A DNA stretch of 64,000 nt from JABCZS01 sp041660525 (GTDB taxonomy: Bacteria; Pseudomonadota; Gammaproteobacteria; JABCZS01). Of this stretch, positions 8,680 to 18,284 are shown in pieces. The notes under the pieces were generated by a model that saw only the letters and a program-made list of their open reading frames with translations, did not search any database and was not told the origin of the DNA. Position 1 is the stretch's first letter, and every line of letters begins with the position of its first letter. The position numbers and the translations under genes are program-made. Location: assembly GCA_041660525.1 (NCBI GenBank), contig JBAZWD010000001.1:248001-312000 (forward strand), in the 5' to 3' direction.

Positions 8680-10044
8680 CTAAGTTATTTGTAAATCTGG
8701 CTTCACTTGTAATAATGCTCGGTGAACTAAGTGTTGAATATGTTGCAAACTGGCTATATTTTCAGCTTCAAAGCGTACAACTAAGCAAGGTGTTGTATTC
8801 GAGGCACGTACAATAGCCCAACTGTCTGGAAACTCTACTCGCAAACCGTCGATCGTAATGATCTTTGCGCCAGGAAAATTCGCTGTTTTTAATAACTTTT
8901 CCATAAAAATAAATTTTTCACCATCTGCAATGGGAATATTGATTTCAGGTGTGTTTAAACTATTAGGTAAGCTTTGCCAAACTTGCGTTAACGAGGCTTG
9001 CCTTGAAAGTAGCTCTATCATCCTCGCGCCACAATATAAACCATCATCAAAACCATACCAATCTTCTTTAAAGAAAATATGCCCGCTCATTTCTCCTGCT
9101 AAAATTGCGCCGGTATTTTTTAATGCAGCTTTAATAAAAGAATGTCCAGTGCGCACCATGTGTGGATCGCCACCGGCATTAGTAATGGCTTGTGTTAAAT
9201 GGCGTGTGCATTTGACGTCGAATAAAATTTTTGCGCCCGGATGTCGTGTTAATACATCTTCTGAAAATAAAATCATTTGCCGATCAGGCCAAATTACTTC
9301 GCCTTGTGCAGTGACAACGCCTAAGCGATCGCCATCGCCATCAAAAGCCAAACCTAAATCAGCTTTTTCTTGTTGAACTGTTTTAATTAAATCTTGTAAA
9401 TTTTCAATGGCGCTAGGATTAGGATGATGATTAGGAAAATTACCATCGACTTCGCAATAAAGCGAAGTAACATCGCAGCCTAATTTTTTATATAAGATCG
9501 GTGCAATATCACCCGCAATACCATTACCACAATCAATGACTATTTTAAGTGGATGTTTAGGTTTAACGCGCTGCACAATCGTATCAATATAAGCGTTGGT
9601 TACATTTTGAGAAATGGCTTGGCCTTCGCCGAAATGAAATTGCTGTGTTTTTGCAATGTGATAAATCTGTTGCAGCGTTTGTTCACTGAGTGCCATAAAA
9701 TCAAATAAAATTTTAAAGCCATTATAATTTTTTGGATTATGGCTGCCTGTCACCATGACGCCTGCGCCAATATTTAAATAATAACAAGCAAAATACAAAA
9801 CCCCGGAAGGAACGGCGCCAATATCAATCACATGCATGCCAGATTTGGTTAAGCCTTTAATCAATGCTTCGCTTAAGGCGGGACTGGACAGGCGTCCATC
9901 ACGCGCGACAATAAAGTTTTCTATCTGTTGTGCGTGCGCACGGGTGCCTAATGCTAAACCGATCGTATAAGCAACATTAGGTGTTAAATTTTCGTCAATA
10001 ATGCCGCGAATATCGTAGGCTCTAAAAATCTCACTGGTGACCAC
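8680..10044 (-). CDS. algC: Phosphomannomutase/phosphoglucomutase (AlgC type)
   Basis: Interconverts hexose-6-phosphate and hexose-1-phosphate for nucleotide-sugar and surface-polysaccharide synthesis. The phosphoserine loop is VMVTGSHNPKNYNG, the metal-binding loop is DGDGDR, and the sugar-binding motif reads GEMSGH. The start is ambiguous. The frame is open to 10101, but it would then deeply overlap dut. A GTG at 10044 gives VVTSEIFRAYDIRG, which matches the usual AlgC N-terminus, and has AGGGAGG 11 nt upstream inside the end of dut; an ATG at 10065 is the main alternative. The resulting 454 residues fit the family (about 460). Confidence 0.9.
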   Translation of the reverse strand: MVTSEIFRAYDIRGIIDENLTPNVAYTIGLALGTRAHAQQIENFIVARDGRLSSPALSEALIKGLTKSGMHVIDIGAVPSGVLYFACYYLNIGAGVMVTGSHNPKNYNGFKILFDFMALSEQTLQQIYHIAKTQQFHFGEGQAISQNVTNAYIDTIVQRVKPKHPLKIVIDCGNGIAGDIAPILYKKLGCDVTSLYCEVDGNFPNHHPNPSAIENLQDLIKTVQQEKADLGLAFDGDGDRLGVVTAQGEVIWPDRQMILFSEDVLTRHPGAKILFDVKCTRHLTQAITNAGGDPHMVRTGHSFIKAALKNTGAILAGEMSGHIFFKEDWYGFDDGLYCGARMIELLSRQASLTQVWQSLPNSLNTPEINIPIADGEKFIFMEKLLKTANFPGAKIITIDGLRVEFPDSWAIVRASNTTPCLVVRFEAENIASLQHIQHLVHRALLQVKPDLQIT

Positions 10045-10486
10045 TGGAACCAAAACCTCCCTCATTACGATCGCTGATATTAAAATCATCAACCGTTTCA
10101 AATTCTACTTGTGCCACCGGTACAAAAACTAATTGCGCCATACGATCGCCTGGATTAATCACAAAACTTTCGCCTCCGCGATTCCAGCAGGAAATTTTTA
10201 ATTCACCTTGATAATCGGAATCAATTAATCCGACAAGATTACCTAATACGATACCGTGTTTATGGCCTAAACCAGAACGTGGCAAAATAACCGCTGCTAA
10301 TTGTGGATCTTCAATATGGATTGCAAGACCTGTAGGTAATAAAGTGGTTTGTCCAGGTTCTAATGTTAACGGTGCATCTAAACAAACACGTAAATCTAAA
10401 CCGGCAGAACCCACCGTTGCATAAGTCGGCAGCGGAAAAACATCGCCCATACGTTGATCCAATACTTTAAGCTGAATTTTTTTCAT
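10031..10486 (-). CDS. dut: dUTP diphosphatase
   Basis: Hydrolyses dUTP to dUMP and pyrophosphate, limiting uracil in DNA and feeding thymidylate synthesis. All five trimeric dUTPase motifs are visible in 151 residues, including PRSGLGHKHGIV, the uracil-binding GLIDSDYQGELKI, GDRMAQLVF, and the C-terminal P-loop-like RNEGGFGSSG. It overlaps the end of coaBC by 20 nt and its own 3' end covers the ribosome-binding site of algC. The coaBC-dut pairing is common in gammaproteobacteria. Confidence 0.95.
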   Translation of the reverse strand: MKKIQLKVLDQRMGDVFPLPTYATVGSAGLDLRVCLDAPLTLEPGQTTLLPTGLAIHIEDPQLAAVILPRSGLGHKHGIVLGNLVGLIDSDYQGELKISCWNRGGESFVINPGDRMAQLVFVPVAQVEFETVDDFNISDRNEGGFGSSGHQ

Positions 10487-11660
10487 TTAAATACTCCATT
10501 ATTTGTTCCATGATTTGTTTTGCTAAAATTGTTTTATGCGCACGTCCCAATTCAATTTGTTTATTTTTGCTTAAAATGGTCACCGCATTTTCATCACTGT
10601 GAAAACCCACGTCAGTTTGACTGACATCATTTACACAAATCATATCGATATTTTTTTGTATTAATTTTTGTTGTGCATGGTTGATAATATCCGTCGTTTC
10701 AGCAGCAAAGCCTATAGTAATAGGTGGATGCGGTAATTGTGCAACCGTTGTTAAAATATCCGGCGTACGAATTAAATTTAAAGTTAAATTTTCTTGATGC
10801 TTTTTAATTTTCTGTGAACTGATTTGCTCAAGGCAATAATCTGCAACCGCGGCGGTAGCAATAAAAATATCTTGATTTTTAATATGATCTAAAACAGCTT
10901 GTTGCATTTCTTGCGCGCTAGTGACGGAAATAGTTTTCACTGTTGAATGCAAATGAACCGGGCCACTAATTAATGTTACATCAGCACCTAAATTTTTTGC
11001 TGCTTGTGCCAGCGCATAACCCATTTTCCCAGAGCTGTGATTACTAATAAAACGCACCGGATCAATGGCTTCAATTGTAGGGCCTGCCGTAATTAAAATA
11101 CGTTTACCTAAAAGTGCACGTGAACCCAATACGGCTTGTACTAATTCATCCACCTCGGGTAAACGTCCTTCGCCATATTCACCGCATGCTTGTTCACCGC
11201 TTGCAGGCGGAATAATAATAATGCCGCGATTTTTCAAAGTCTGAATATTATCTTGTGTGGCATGATTTTCCCACATGACGCGGTTCATGCTCGGCGCTAT
11301 ATAAATTTGCGCTGTTGTGGCTAAACAAATTGTGGTTAATAAATCATTCGTAAAACCATGCGCAAGCTGCGCAATAAAATCCGCAGTAGCCGGCGCAATT
11401 AAAATTTGCTGCGCAGCCCTGGCTAATTCAATATGCCCCATCGCATTTTCAGCATCCAAATCCCATAAATCATCACGCACTTTCTGGCCGGATACTACTT
11501 GCAGTGTCAAAGGTGTTACAAATTGCTTCGCGCCTTTCGTCATAACCACTTGAACATTCACACCATTTTCTCGCAAACGCCGCACCAATTCCGGTGTCTT
11601 ATACGCCGCAATACCGCCTGTTATGCCTAATAAAAGGGTAGGGAGGGTTTGTTGGTTCAT
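10467..11660 (-). CDS. coaBC: Bifunctional phosphopantothenoylcysteine decarboxylase / phosphopantothenate-cysteine ligase
   Basis: Coenzyme A synthesis: the C-terminal CoaB domain ligates cysteine to phosphopantothenate using CTP, and the N-terminal flavoprotein CoaC domain decarboxylates the product. CoaC features are the start LLGITGGIAAYK, a conserved PSMNRVMW-type substrate loop and the GEQACGEYGEGR flap with its catalytic Cys. CoaB begins near residue 190 with ILITAGPTIEAIDPVRFISN and contains the conserved lysine region. Length, 397 residues, is typical. First gene of the minus-strand operon coaBC-dut-algC-ATP-grasp-MFS. Confidence 0.95.
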   Translation of the reverse strand: MNQQTLPTLLLGITGGIAAYKTPELVRRLRENGVNVQVVMTKGAKQFVTPLTLQVVSGQKVRDDLWDLDAENAMGHIELARAAQQILIAPATADFIAQLAHGFTNDLLTTICLATTAQIYIAPSMNRVMWENHATQDNIQTLKNRGIIIIPPASGEQACGEYGEGRLPEVDELVQAVLGSRALLGKRILITAGPTIEAIDPVRFISNHSSGKMGYALAQAAKNLGADVTLISGPVHLHSTVKTISVTSAQEMQQAVLDHIKNQDIFIATAAVADYCLEQISSQKIKKHQENLTLNLIRTPDILTTVAQLPHPPITIGFAAETTDIINHAQQKLIQKNIDMICVNDVSQTDVGFHSDENAVTILSKNKQIELGRAHKTILAKQIMEQIMEYLNEKNSA

Positions 11661-11669
11661 AGGCGTATA

Positions 11670-12824
11670 TTAACCTAAATTAGACATAATATCCAAGTTA
11701 ATGAAATCCTTTAAACTGATGACTTGGATATTTTTGTCGAGTAAATAGGTTTTGCCTGCTGGATAAATTACGAATAAATGATCTAATTTTAAGATTTCGT
11801 TGGCAATGGCCATAGAATTTGTTTTAGCGGGCGCATCTTGATATTTAAATTCAAAACCTAAGCGTTTACCATTTTTCATTATAAATAAATCTAATTCAGC
11901 CTGTTGATGTACGGCCCAGAAATAACATTGTTCAGAAGGCATTTGTAGATATTGAATAATTTGTTCCATGGCAAAACCTTCCCAGGTTGCACCTAATTTC
12001 GGATGATTTTTTAAATCGTGTGAACTTGGAATATTCATGAGAGTAAGATAAATGCCGTTATCGCGAAAATAAATTTTGGATGATTTTACCTGGCGTTTTT
12101 GGATATTTTCAAACCAAGGATGTAATTCACGCACCATAAATGTGCTGACTAAAATATCTAAATAATGGCGAATAGTGGTATGCGCAGTACCTAAGGCGCC
12201 TCCGAGCTCTGAAGCGTTAAATATTTGTCCATGATAATGTGCAAGCATCATCCAAAATCGTCGCAGGGTGGCTGGTGGGATTCTAAAACCAAGATTAGGG
12301 ATATCACGTTCAAGAAAAGTAGTAATATAGTCTCCTCTCCATTCATAACTTAATTGATCATTTTCTGCTAAATAAGAACGAGGAAATCCACCGCGTATTA
12401 ATAGTTTTTCCGCATCATGAGTTTCAGAAAAATTAAAGGGTGTGCATTCTAAGTAGCTAATTCTTCCAGCTAGTGTTTCGCTGGATTGTTGTATTAAGTC
12501 GCGTGATGCACTGCCTAAAATTAAAAATCGTCTATTTTTATGTTGATCAATCAAAACACGCAAAGGAGGGAAAAGATTGGGGCGTCTTTGAATTTCATCA
12601 ATGACAATAAGCCCTGTGAGATCTTCAAGCGCCAACATGGGCGATTCTAGTTGTGCTAAATGAATAGGATTTTCTAAATCAAAATAATGAACAATGCCAT
12701 CAAATACTTGGTGAAATTGTTTAGCCATGGTTGTTTTGCCGCATTGTCTTGGCCCAAGGAGGGCAACGACGGGGTTAATGTTAAATAAGCAATTGATTTT
12801 ATTGATATAGTCATTTCTTTTCAT
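11670..12824 (-). CDS. AAA-type ATPase with DUF4143 domain
   Basis: A P-loop ATPase (AAA_14) joined to a C-terminal DUF4143 nuclease-like domain, 384 residues. Walker A is GPRQCGKTT (about residues 24-32) and Walker B LIVIDEIQ. A sensor segment (LGSASRDL) and the DUF4143 PD-(D/E)XK-like core (AELDLFIMKNGKRLGFEFKY) follow. These proteins are widespread and of unclear role; some act with toxin-antitoxin or mobile loci. A good AGGAG site precedes the ATG. It is separated from coaBC by 9 nt and is divergent from the permease gene. Confidence 0.88.
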   Translation of the reverse strand: MKRNDYINKINCLFNINPVVALLGPRQCGKTTMAKQFHQVFDGIVHYFDLENPIHLAQLESPMLALEDLTGLIVIDEIQRRPNLFPPLRVLIDQHKNRRFLILGSASRDLIQQSSETLAGRISYLECTPFNFSETHDAEKLLIRGGFPRSYLAENDQLSYEWRGDYITTFLERDIPNLGFRIPPATLRRFWMMLAHYHGQIFNASELGGALGTAHTTIRHYLDILVSTFMVRELHPWFENIQKRQVKSSKIYFRDNGIYLTLMNIPSSHDLKNHPKLGATWEGFAMEQIIQYLQMPSEQCYFWAVHQQAELDLFIMKNGKRLGFEFKYQDAPAKTNSMAIANEILKLDHLFVIYPAGKTYLLDKNIQVISLKDFINLDIMSNLG

Positions 12825-12854
12825 GAAGCACTTCTCCTATGTTTTTATTTTAGC

Positions 12855-12887
12855 ATGAAAATTGAGTGATAGGCGCACAATTTTCAT
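12855..12887. repeat. 10-bp perfect inverted repeat between divergent genes
   Basis: ATGAAAATTG at 12855-12864 is repeated in inverted form at 12878-12887 with a 13-nt spacer. It lies in the 148-bp region between the divergent DUF4143 ATPase and permease genes, so it is more likely a binding site or a 5' hairpin than a terminator. Confidence 0.5.
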
Positions 12888-12972
12888 TGGCGGCCTAAAC
12901 AGCTTGCAAACTTAGCCTAAAAGGAGTAACTTTGTAGGGTTATATTCGCGCAAAAAAAACAGGAAAAGTCAA

Positions 12973-14202
12973 ATGTTTCAATCAGTTACAAGAAAATGTT
13001 GGGGTAGTATTTTGATGGTCGCGGGCACAGCTATTGGCGCTGGAATGTTGGCACTACCGATTGTGACGAGTGAGATTGGGTTTTTCTATGCAGCACTCTT
13101 GTTTGTGCTGTGTTACGCCTTCATGATGGTCAACTCATTTTTATTAGTAGAAGCAAGCTGTTACAGCCAAAAAGCGGATGCTAATATTATTACCATTTCA
13201 GGTGAACACTTGGGGGCGTTAGGCCAAATTGTTGCTTGGGTATGCTTTTTGTTATTATTGTATGCGGTTGCCGCTGCTTATATTTCAGCGGGTGGCGCTT
13301 TAGTTGGACATTTTCTGCAAGAAGTTTTAGGACCGCAAGTGTCTTTGCATTGGGGTATGTTTATATTTATTGTGGGCTTTGCTTTGATAGTGTTATTTGG
13401 AATGCGCTCAACTGATCTGATTAATCGGATATTATTAGTGGGTTTGGTGGCAGCGTTCTTGTATTTATTTTCCAATATGGCTCCACATGTTAATACTGAC
13501 TATTTTGTTACGGGTGAGGCCAGTTATATTTGGGCTGCAATACCCGTTATTATTTTATCTTTTACTTCTAATATTATTATTCCTAGCCTAAAAAAATATT
13601 TAGATAATGATACTAAAAAACTAGCACGCGCTTTATTAATAGGTGGAGTGATTCCGTTAGTATTTTATTTACTCTGGCAATTTATTATTTTGGGTGTGTT
13701 ACCCATGTATGGTCCACATGGTTTAATCGCCATAGAGCACAGCGCTTATCCGGTCAATGCGCTAACACAAACATTAGAATCCTATTTTGGTTTAGCGAGC
13801 GCAGCTATTGCGGTAGGCATTTTTTCATTTTGTGCATTGACCACGTCTTTTCTAGCTGTTTTGGTGAGCCTCGTCGACTTTTTAGCGGATGGTTTACGGA
13901 TTAATCACATCACAAAATTTGGTAAAAAAATATATTTAGTGATTGCCGTGATCCCACCATTATTATTTGCCCTATTTTTTCCAAAAGGATTTTTAGTTGC
14001 GCTTGGTTATGGCGGTGTATTCGTTGCGATTTTATATGGCATACTTCCCGCACTTATGGTTTGGAAAGCCCGTTATCAAAAAAACTTAAAATCAGAAATG
14101 AAAGTCTTCGGTGGCAAACCGCTACTTTGTATTGTTTTACTGGCCTCTATAGCCATCATCTTTTTCCAAGTTGGTGCCACATTAGGATGGATACCCGTAT
14201 GA
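12973..14202 (+). CDS. Aromatic amino acid permease (HAAAP family, Mtr/TyrP-like)
   Basis: Proton-coupled importer for tyrosine or tryptophan, 409 residues, about 11 membrane segments. The N-terminal family signature is GSILMVAGTAIGAGMLALP, and a VVPALM-like IIPSLKKYL segment follows TM6. The family does not allow Tyr and Trp transporters to be told apart by eye. Its stop overlaps the hemE start (ATGA). Confidence 0.88.
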   Translation: MFQSVTRKCWGSILMVAGTAIGAGMLALPIVTSEIGFFYAALLFVLCYAFMMVNSFLLVEASCYSQKADANIITISGEHLGALGQIVAWVCFLLLLYAVAAAYISAGGALVGHFLQEVLGPQVSLHWGMFIFIVGFALIVLFGMRSTDLINRILLVGLVAAFLYLFSNMAPHVNTDYFVTGEASYIWAAIPVIILSFTSNIIIPSLKKYLDNDTKKLARALLIGGVIPLVFYLLWQFIILGVLPMYGPHGLIAIEHSAYPVNALTQTLESYFGLASAAIAVGIFSFCALTTSFLAVLVSLVDFLADGLRINHITKFGKKIYLVIAVIPPLLFALFFPKGFLVALGYGGVFVAILYGILPALMVWKARYQKNLKSEMKVFGGKPLLCIVLLASIAIIFFQVGATLGWIPV

Positions 14203-15248
14203 GCATTTTAAAAAATGATCGTTTGATTCGCGCATTATTTCGACAGCCTGTTGACAGAACACCTATTTGGATTATGCGACAAGCCGGGCGTTATTTGCCA
14301 GAATATCGCGAAATTCGGCAAAAAGCAGGCACATTTATGGATTTAGTACAAAATCCAGAATTGGCGTGCCAAGTTACAGTGCAACCCATCGATCGTTTTA
14401 ATTTAGATGCCGCAATTTTATTTTCTGATATTTTAACCATTCCTCACGCAATGAATCTGGGTTTGGAATTTATGGCAGGCGAAGGGCCTGTTATTGCAAA
14501 ACCCATCCGCAATGCGCGCGATGTGGCACAGCTTCCGATACCCGATCCCGGCAGCGAATTAAATTATGTATTAGATACGGTGACTTTGGTTCAAAAAGAA
14601 CTCAATGGACGTGTGCCTTTAATTGGTTTTGCAGGTAGTCCTTGGACGGTCGCCTGTTATATGGTTGAAGGCGGTGGCAGTAAAGAATTTGCAATCATTC
14701 GCGCGATGCGTTACCAAGAGCCCGCAATTTTAGAACAATTACTGGATAAACTCATTCAAGCTACAGTTTTATATTTAAATGCACAAATTGCTGCAGGCGT
14801 GAATGCGGTCATGATTTTTGATACATGGGGCGGTATTTTAAGTCCGGAGGATTATGTGCGCTTTTCTTTAAATCCCATGCAAAAAATCATTAGCCAGCTG
14901 AACTTAAATAATAAAATCCCAGTGATTATATTTACCAAAAATGGTGGACAGCACCTAGAAGTCATGGCTGATTCAGGCGCCCATGCCTTAGGGATAGATT
15001 GGATGACTTCACTTGCGAGTGCAAAACAACGTGTGGGTCATAAAGTAGCCTTACAAGGAAACTTAGATCCGGCTGCACTTTTTGGTTCTCCAGCATCTAT
15101 ACAAGAAGCGGCGCGTGCTATCTTAAATGTATATGGTCAAGAAAGCGGTCACATATTTAATTTAGGCCATGGCATTTATCCAAATATTGATCCAGAACGA
15201 GTGGCGATTCTGGTAGAAACCGTGCATAATTTCAAGACTTGTTTATAA
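14199..15248 (+). CDS. hemE: Uroporphyrinogen decarboxylase
   Basis: Decarboxylates uroporphyrinogen III to coproporphyrinogen III in haem synthesis. Signature motifs are PIWIMRQAGRYLPEYRE near the N-terminus and GFAGSPWTVACYMVEGGGS in the middle; catalytic Asp lies in ILFSDIL. The frame is open farther upstream inside the permease gene, but the ATG at 14199 gives the normal 349-residue protein, overlaps the permease stop by 4 nt, and has an AGGA site 11 nt upstream. Confidence 0.95.
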   Translation: MSILKNDRLIRALFRQPVDRTPIWIMRQAGRYLPEYREIRQKAGTFMDLVQNPELACQVTVQPIDRFNLDAAILFSDILTIPHAMNLGLEFMAGEGPVIAKPIRNARDVAQLPIPDPGSELNYVLDTVTLVQKELNGRVPLIGFAGSPWTVACYMVEGGGSKEFAIIRAMRYQEPAILEQLLDKLIQATVLYLNAQIAAGVNAVMIFDTWGGILSPEDYVRFSLNPMQKIISQLNLNNKIPVIIFTKNGGQHLEVMADSGAHALGIDWMTSLASAKQRVGHKVALQGNLDPAALFGSPASIQEAARAILNVYGQESGHIFNLGHGIYPNIDPERVAILVETVHNFKTCL

Positions 15249-15265
15249 AGCACAGGGAAAAGATT

Positions 15266-16237
15266 ATGCTTCGGTTTTTAATCGTGTTGAGCGCGTTATT
15301 ACTAACAGCTTGCGAATGGGGTGAAGGAACACTCGTACAAGGTTACGTGTACCAAGAGCCCATTTATATGACCAGTACCCAAAGTGGGACTTTATTTACT
15401 TTAAATGTTGAGCGCGGCCAAAGCGTTGCACAAAATCAATTATTATTTGCATTAGACCCCGCACCGCAAAACCATGATTTAATAGCGACAAAACAGCAAT
15501 TACTCCAAGCCGAATCTACGCTTATGGATTTAGAAAAAGCTAGTCGTGAAACCGTATTAGAAGGTTTGCGCGGCTCAGTAGCGCAAGCGCGCGCTGCGTT
15601 AGAAATTGCGCAGAAAAAGGCGAATCGCTATCAAGAATTATGGACACGCAAAGTTATTGATACGGAAAGCCGTGATGAAGCCACAGCCGATCGTGATGAA
15701 AAACATGCCGCTTTAATGACAGCAGAAGCAAATTTGGCAGAAGCGGAATTAGGTGCGCGCGTGGATGCTATTAAAGCGCAACGTGCATCCGTTGAAAGTT
15801 TAACCGCACAAGTAGCCAGCAAAGAATGGGCATTATCACAAAAAACAGTTATTGCGCCAAAAGATGCTTTAGTTGTGGATACCTTTTATCGCCCAGGGGA
15901 AAATGTTCAAGCAGGTTATCCTGTGGTTGAACTTTATGATCCGAATCGTTTATTCGCTATTTTCTTTATCAGCGAACCTTTACTCAGTGAAATTTGCTTA
16001 GGACAAGAAATATCAGTTGCGCATGATCAAGCTGATGATAAAGTAAAAGCGGTGATCAGTTATATTTCTCCGCAAGCAGAATATACGCCACCGGTTATTT
16101 ACAGCCGTGAGAATAATCAAATTTTAGTGTTTCGTGTTCAAGCCACACTCTCACCTGAAGAGTTGAAATCCTTTCATGCCGGACAACCGATAGATGTTTA
16201 CGTGAAGAAAGATAAAAGCTGTCATGAAAAATCCTGA
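15266..16237 (+). CDS. HlyD-family periplasmic adaptor lipoprotein of an ABC exporter
   Basis: Adaptor subunit similar to YbhG/YhiI. The chosen ATG follows AGGG by about 8 nt and yields a lipoprotein signal with lipobox LTAC at about residues 12-15, so the mature protein would be lipid-anchored. It contains a first lipoyl half, a long alpha-helical hairpin (about residues 75-190) and the second lipoyl half with the motif TVIAPKDALVVDTF. Length 323 residues. It overlaps the ABC ATPase gene by 14 nt; the three genes form one exporter operon. Confidence 0.87.
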   Translation: MLRFLIVLSALLLTACEWGEGTLVQGYVYQEPIYMTSTQSGTLFTLNVERGQSVAQNQLLFALDPAPQNHDLIATKQQLLQAESTLMDLEKASRETVLEGLRGSVAQARAALEIAQKKANRYQELWTRKVIDTESRDEATADRDEKHAALMTAEANLAEAELGARVDAIKAQRASVESLTAQVASKEWALSQKTVIAPKDALVVDTFYRPGENVQAGYPVVELYDPNRLFAIFFISEPLLSEICLGQEISVAHDQADDKVKAVISYISPQAEYTPPVIYSRENNQILVFRVQATLSPEELKSFHAGQPIDVYVKKDKSCHEKS

Positions 16238-17150
16238 TTTGGTCATCGACGTAAAAAATCTCAACAAAAGCTTCAACGGCCATAGCGTAGTACGCAATGT
16301 GGCTTTGCAAGTAAAGCGCGGTGAAATCTTCGGTTTTTTAGGCCCAAATGGTAGCGGCAAAACCACAACCATACGCATGATTTGCGGTTTGCTTACGCCA
16401 GATTCTGGTGAAGGCACATGCTTGGGTTATGATATTTTAAAAGATGCAGAACTCATCAAAGCCCAGGTCGGCTATATGACGCAAAAATTTAGTTTTTACG
16501 AAGATTTAACGGTTTATGAAAATTTAGATTTTGTTGCGCGTGTGTACCAATTACCCAATCGGGTAAAAAAAATAAAAGAAACATTAGATTATTTAGGTCT
16601 AAGTGCTGCACGTTCAAAACAATTAGCCGGCACATTATCGGGCGGTTGGAAACAACGTTTAGCATTAGCGGGCTGCTTATTACATGAACCACAATTATTA
16701 TTACTCGATGAACCCACAGCCGGCGTTGATCCAAAAGCGCGTCGTGAATTTTGGGATCATATTCAAGAGCTCAGTGATAAAGGCATTACAACACTTGTAA
16801 GTACACACTATATGGATGAAGCACAACGTTGTACACGTTTAGCCTATATTGCTTACGGTGATTTATTGGCAGAAGGTACGAGCAGTGAAATTATTAAAGC
16901 AACAGGTTTAATGACTTGGGAAGTTCATGGGCCGGGTTTAGCAAAATTAGCAAAACAATTACGCGGATTACCAGGCATAGAACAAGTGGCATTATTTGGT
17001 CAAGAATTACATGTGAGCAGTGAAAATGAAGCTGCCCTAGAAAAAGCAATCGAGCCGTTTAAAACGCCCGAATATGAATGGCGTCAAACCAGTACGTCAT
17101 TAGAAGATGTCTTTATTCATTTAGTCGGCACCAATAAGGATAATTTTTAA
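16224..17150 (+). CDS. ABC-2 type exporter, ATP-binding subunit
   Basis: Cytoplasmic ATPase of an ABC exporter, 308 residues. Walker A is GPNGSGKTTT, the Q-loop YMTQKFSFYED, signature LSGGWKQRLALAG, Walker B LLLLDEPTAGVD and the H-loop STHYMDEA. The signature LSGGW (rather than LSGGQ) is typical of the YbhF/DrrA-like group. The C-terminus carries the regulatory DrrA-like extension ending STSLEDVFIHLVG. Translation of the next gene starts directly after its stop. Confidence 0.92.
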   Translation: MKNPDLVIDVKNLNKSFNGHSVVRNVALQVKRGEIFGFLGPNGSGKTTTIRMICGLLTPDSGEGTCLGYDILKDAELIKAQVGYMTQKFSFYEDLTVYENLDFVARVYQLPNRVKKIKETLDYLGLSAARSKQLAGTLSGGWKQRLALAGCLLHEPQLLLLDEPTAGVDPKARREFWDHIQELSDKGITTLVSTHYMDEAQRCTRLAYIAYGDLLAEGTSSEIIKATGLMTWEVHGPGLAKLAKQLRGLPGIEQVALFGQELHVSSENEAALEKAIEPFKTPEYEWRQTSTSLEDVFIHLVGTNKDNF

Positions 17151-18284
17151 ATGAATGATTTTTCAATGCAACGACTCATTGCAGTTATTGTAAAAGAATT
17201 TATTCAAATAAAACGCGACAGACCCACATTAGCGATGATGGTATTATTGCCTTTAGTACAATTAATTTTGTTTGGTTATGCCATTAATTCCAATCCTAAA
17301 AATTTACCCACAGCTTTAGTCGTATCGGATAATAGCGCTTTGACGGCGGATTTTGTAAGAAGCTTACAGACAACAGATTATTTTGAAATTGTAAATCCTA
17401 GCGCAACCTATGAAGAAGCTGATCGCTTATTACGTCGGGGCGAAGTAATTTTTACAATACACATTCCTGTAGATTTTACTCGTAATATTATTCGTGGTGG
17501 TTATCCTTCATTGTTAATAGAGGCCGATGCAACCGATCCAGCTGCAACAGGTAATGCGATTGCTGCGCTTTCTCAAGTAGCACAATTATCTTTAGCACCA
17601 GATTTAAAAGGTACATTACATTATTTACAACCAAATCAAGCGCCATTTGAATTGCGCGTGCACCAACGTTACAACCCAGAATTAATTACCGCATATAATA
17701 TTGTGCCAGGATTATTAGGTGTAGTTTTAACCATGTCATTAGTGGTCATTACTTCACAAGCCATGACGCGTGAACGAGAACGCGGCACACTCGAAAATTT
17801 ATTATCCACACCCGTGCGCCCACTGGAAGTGATGCTCGGTAAAATTATTCCGTTTGTGATCGTAGGTTATGCGCAAGTATTTATTATTTTAGCGCTCGCC
17901 TATTTTTTATTTAATGTGCCGATGGAAGGCAGCGTTATTTTATTAATAATTTTATGCTTACCGTTTATTGCGGCAAATTTATCGGTAGGCGTCACGTTTT
18001 CCACCATGGCCAAAAATCAATTACAAGCCATGCAAGGCGCAATCTTTTTCTTCCTGCCTTCCATTTTATTATCCGGCTTCATGTTTCCTTTCGCAGGTAT
18101 GCCACAATGGGCACAATTTATCGGCAATATCTTACCGCTCACACATTTCTTAGTGATTGTGCGCGGGATTTTGTTAAAAGGAAATGGATTGGGTGATGTG
18201 ATGCATGCACTGGTGCCGATATTATTGTTTATGATAGTTGTTGTCTATATTGGTTTGAAGCGTTTTCGGCAGACGTTGGATTAG
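17151..18284 (+). CDS. ABC-2 type exporter, permease subunit (YhhJ/YbhR-like)
   Basis: Membrane subunit of 377 residues with the ABC-2 layout: one N-terminal membrane segment (KEFIQIKRDRPTLAMMVLLP), a large periplasmic domain of about 150 residues, then five membrane helices. The motif TRERERGTLENLLSTPVRPLE is characteristic. E. coli-type ybh operons have two permeases; only one is present here, so it probably acts as a homodimer. Its 3' end overlaps the convergent frameshifted gene by 56 nt. Confidence 0.9.
   Translation: MNDFSMQRLIAVIVKEFIQIKRDRPTLAMMVLLPLVQLILFGYAINSNPKNLPTALVVSDNSALTADFVRSLQTTDYFEIVNPSATYEEADRLLRRGEVIFTIHIPVDFTRNIIRGGYPSLLIEADATDPAATGNAIAALSQVAQLSLAPDLKGTLHYLQPNQAPFELRVHQRYNPELITAYNIVPGLLGVVLTMSLVVITSQAMTRERERGTLENLLSTPVRPLEVMLGKIIPFVIVGYAQVFIILALAYFLFNVPMEGSVILLIILCLPFIAANLSVGVTFSTMAKNQLQAMQGAIFFFLPSILLSGFMFPFAGMPQWAQFIGNILPLTHFLVIVRGILLKGNGLGDVMHALVPILLFMIVVVYIGLKRFRQTLD

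Noticed and set aside
8858..9376. 172-codon plus-strand frame inside algC
   Set aside because: It lies fully antisense to a clear phosphomannomutase; composition is that of an antisense shadow.
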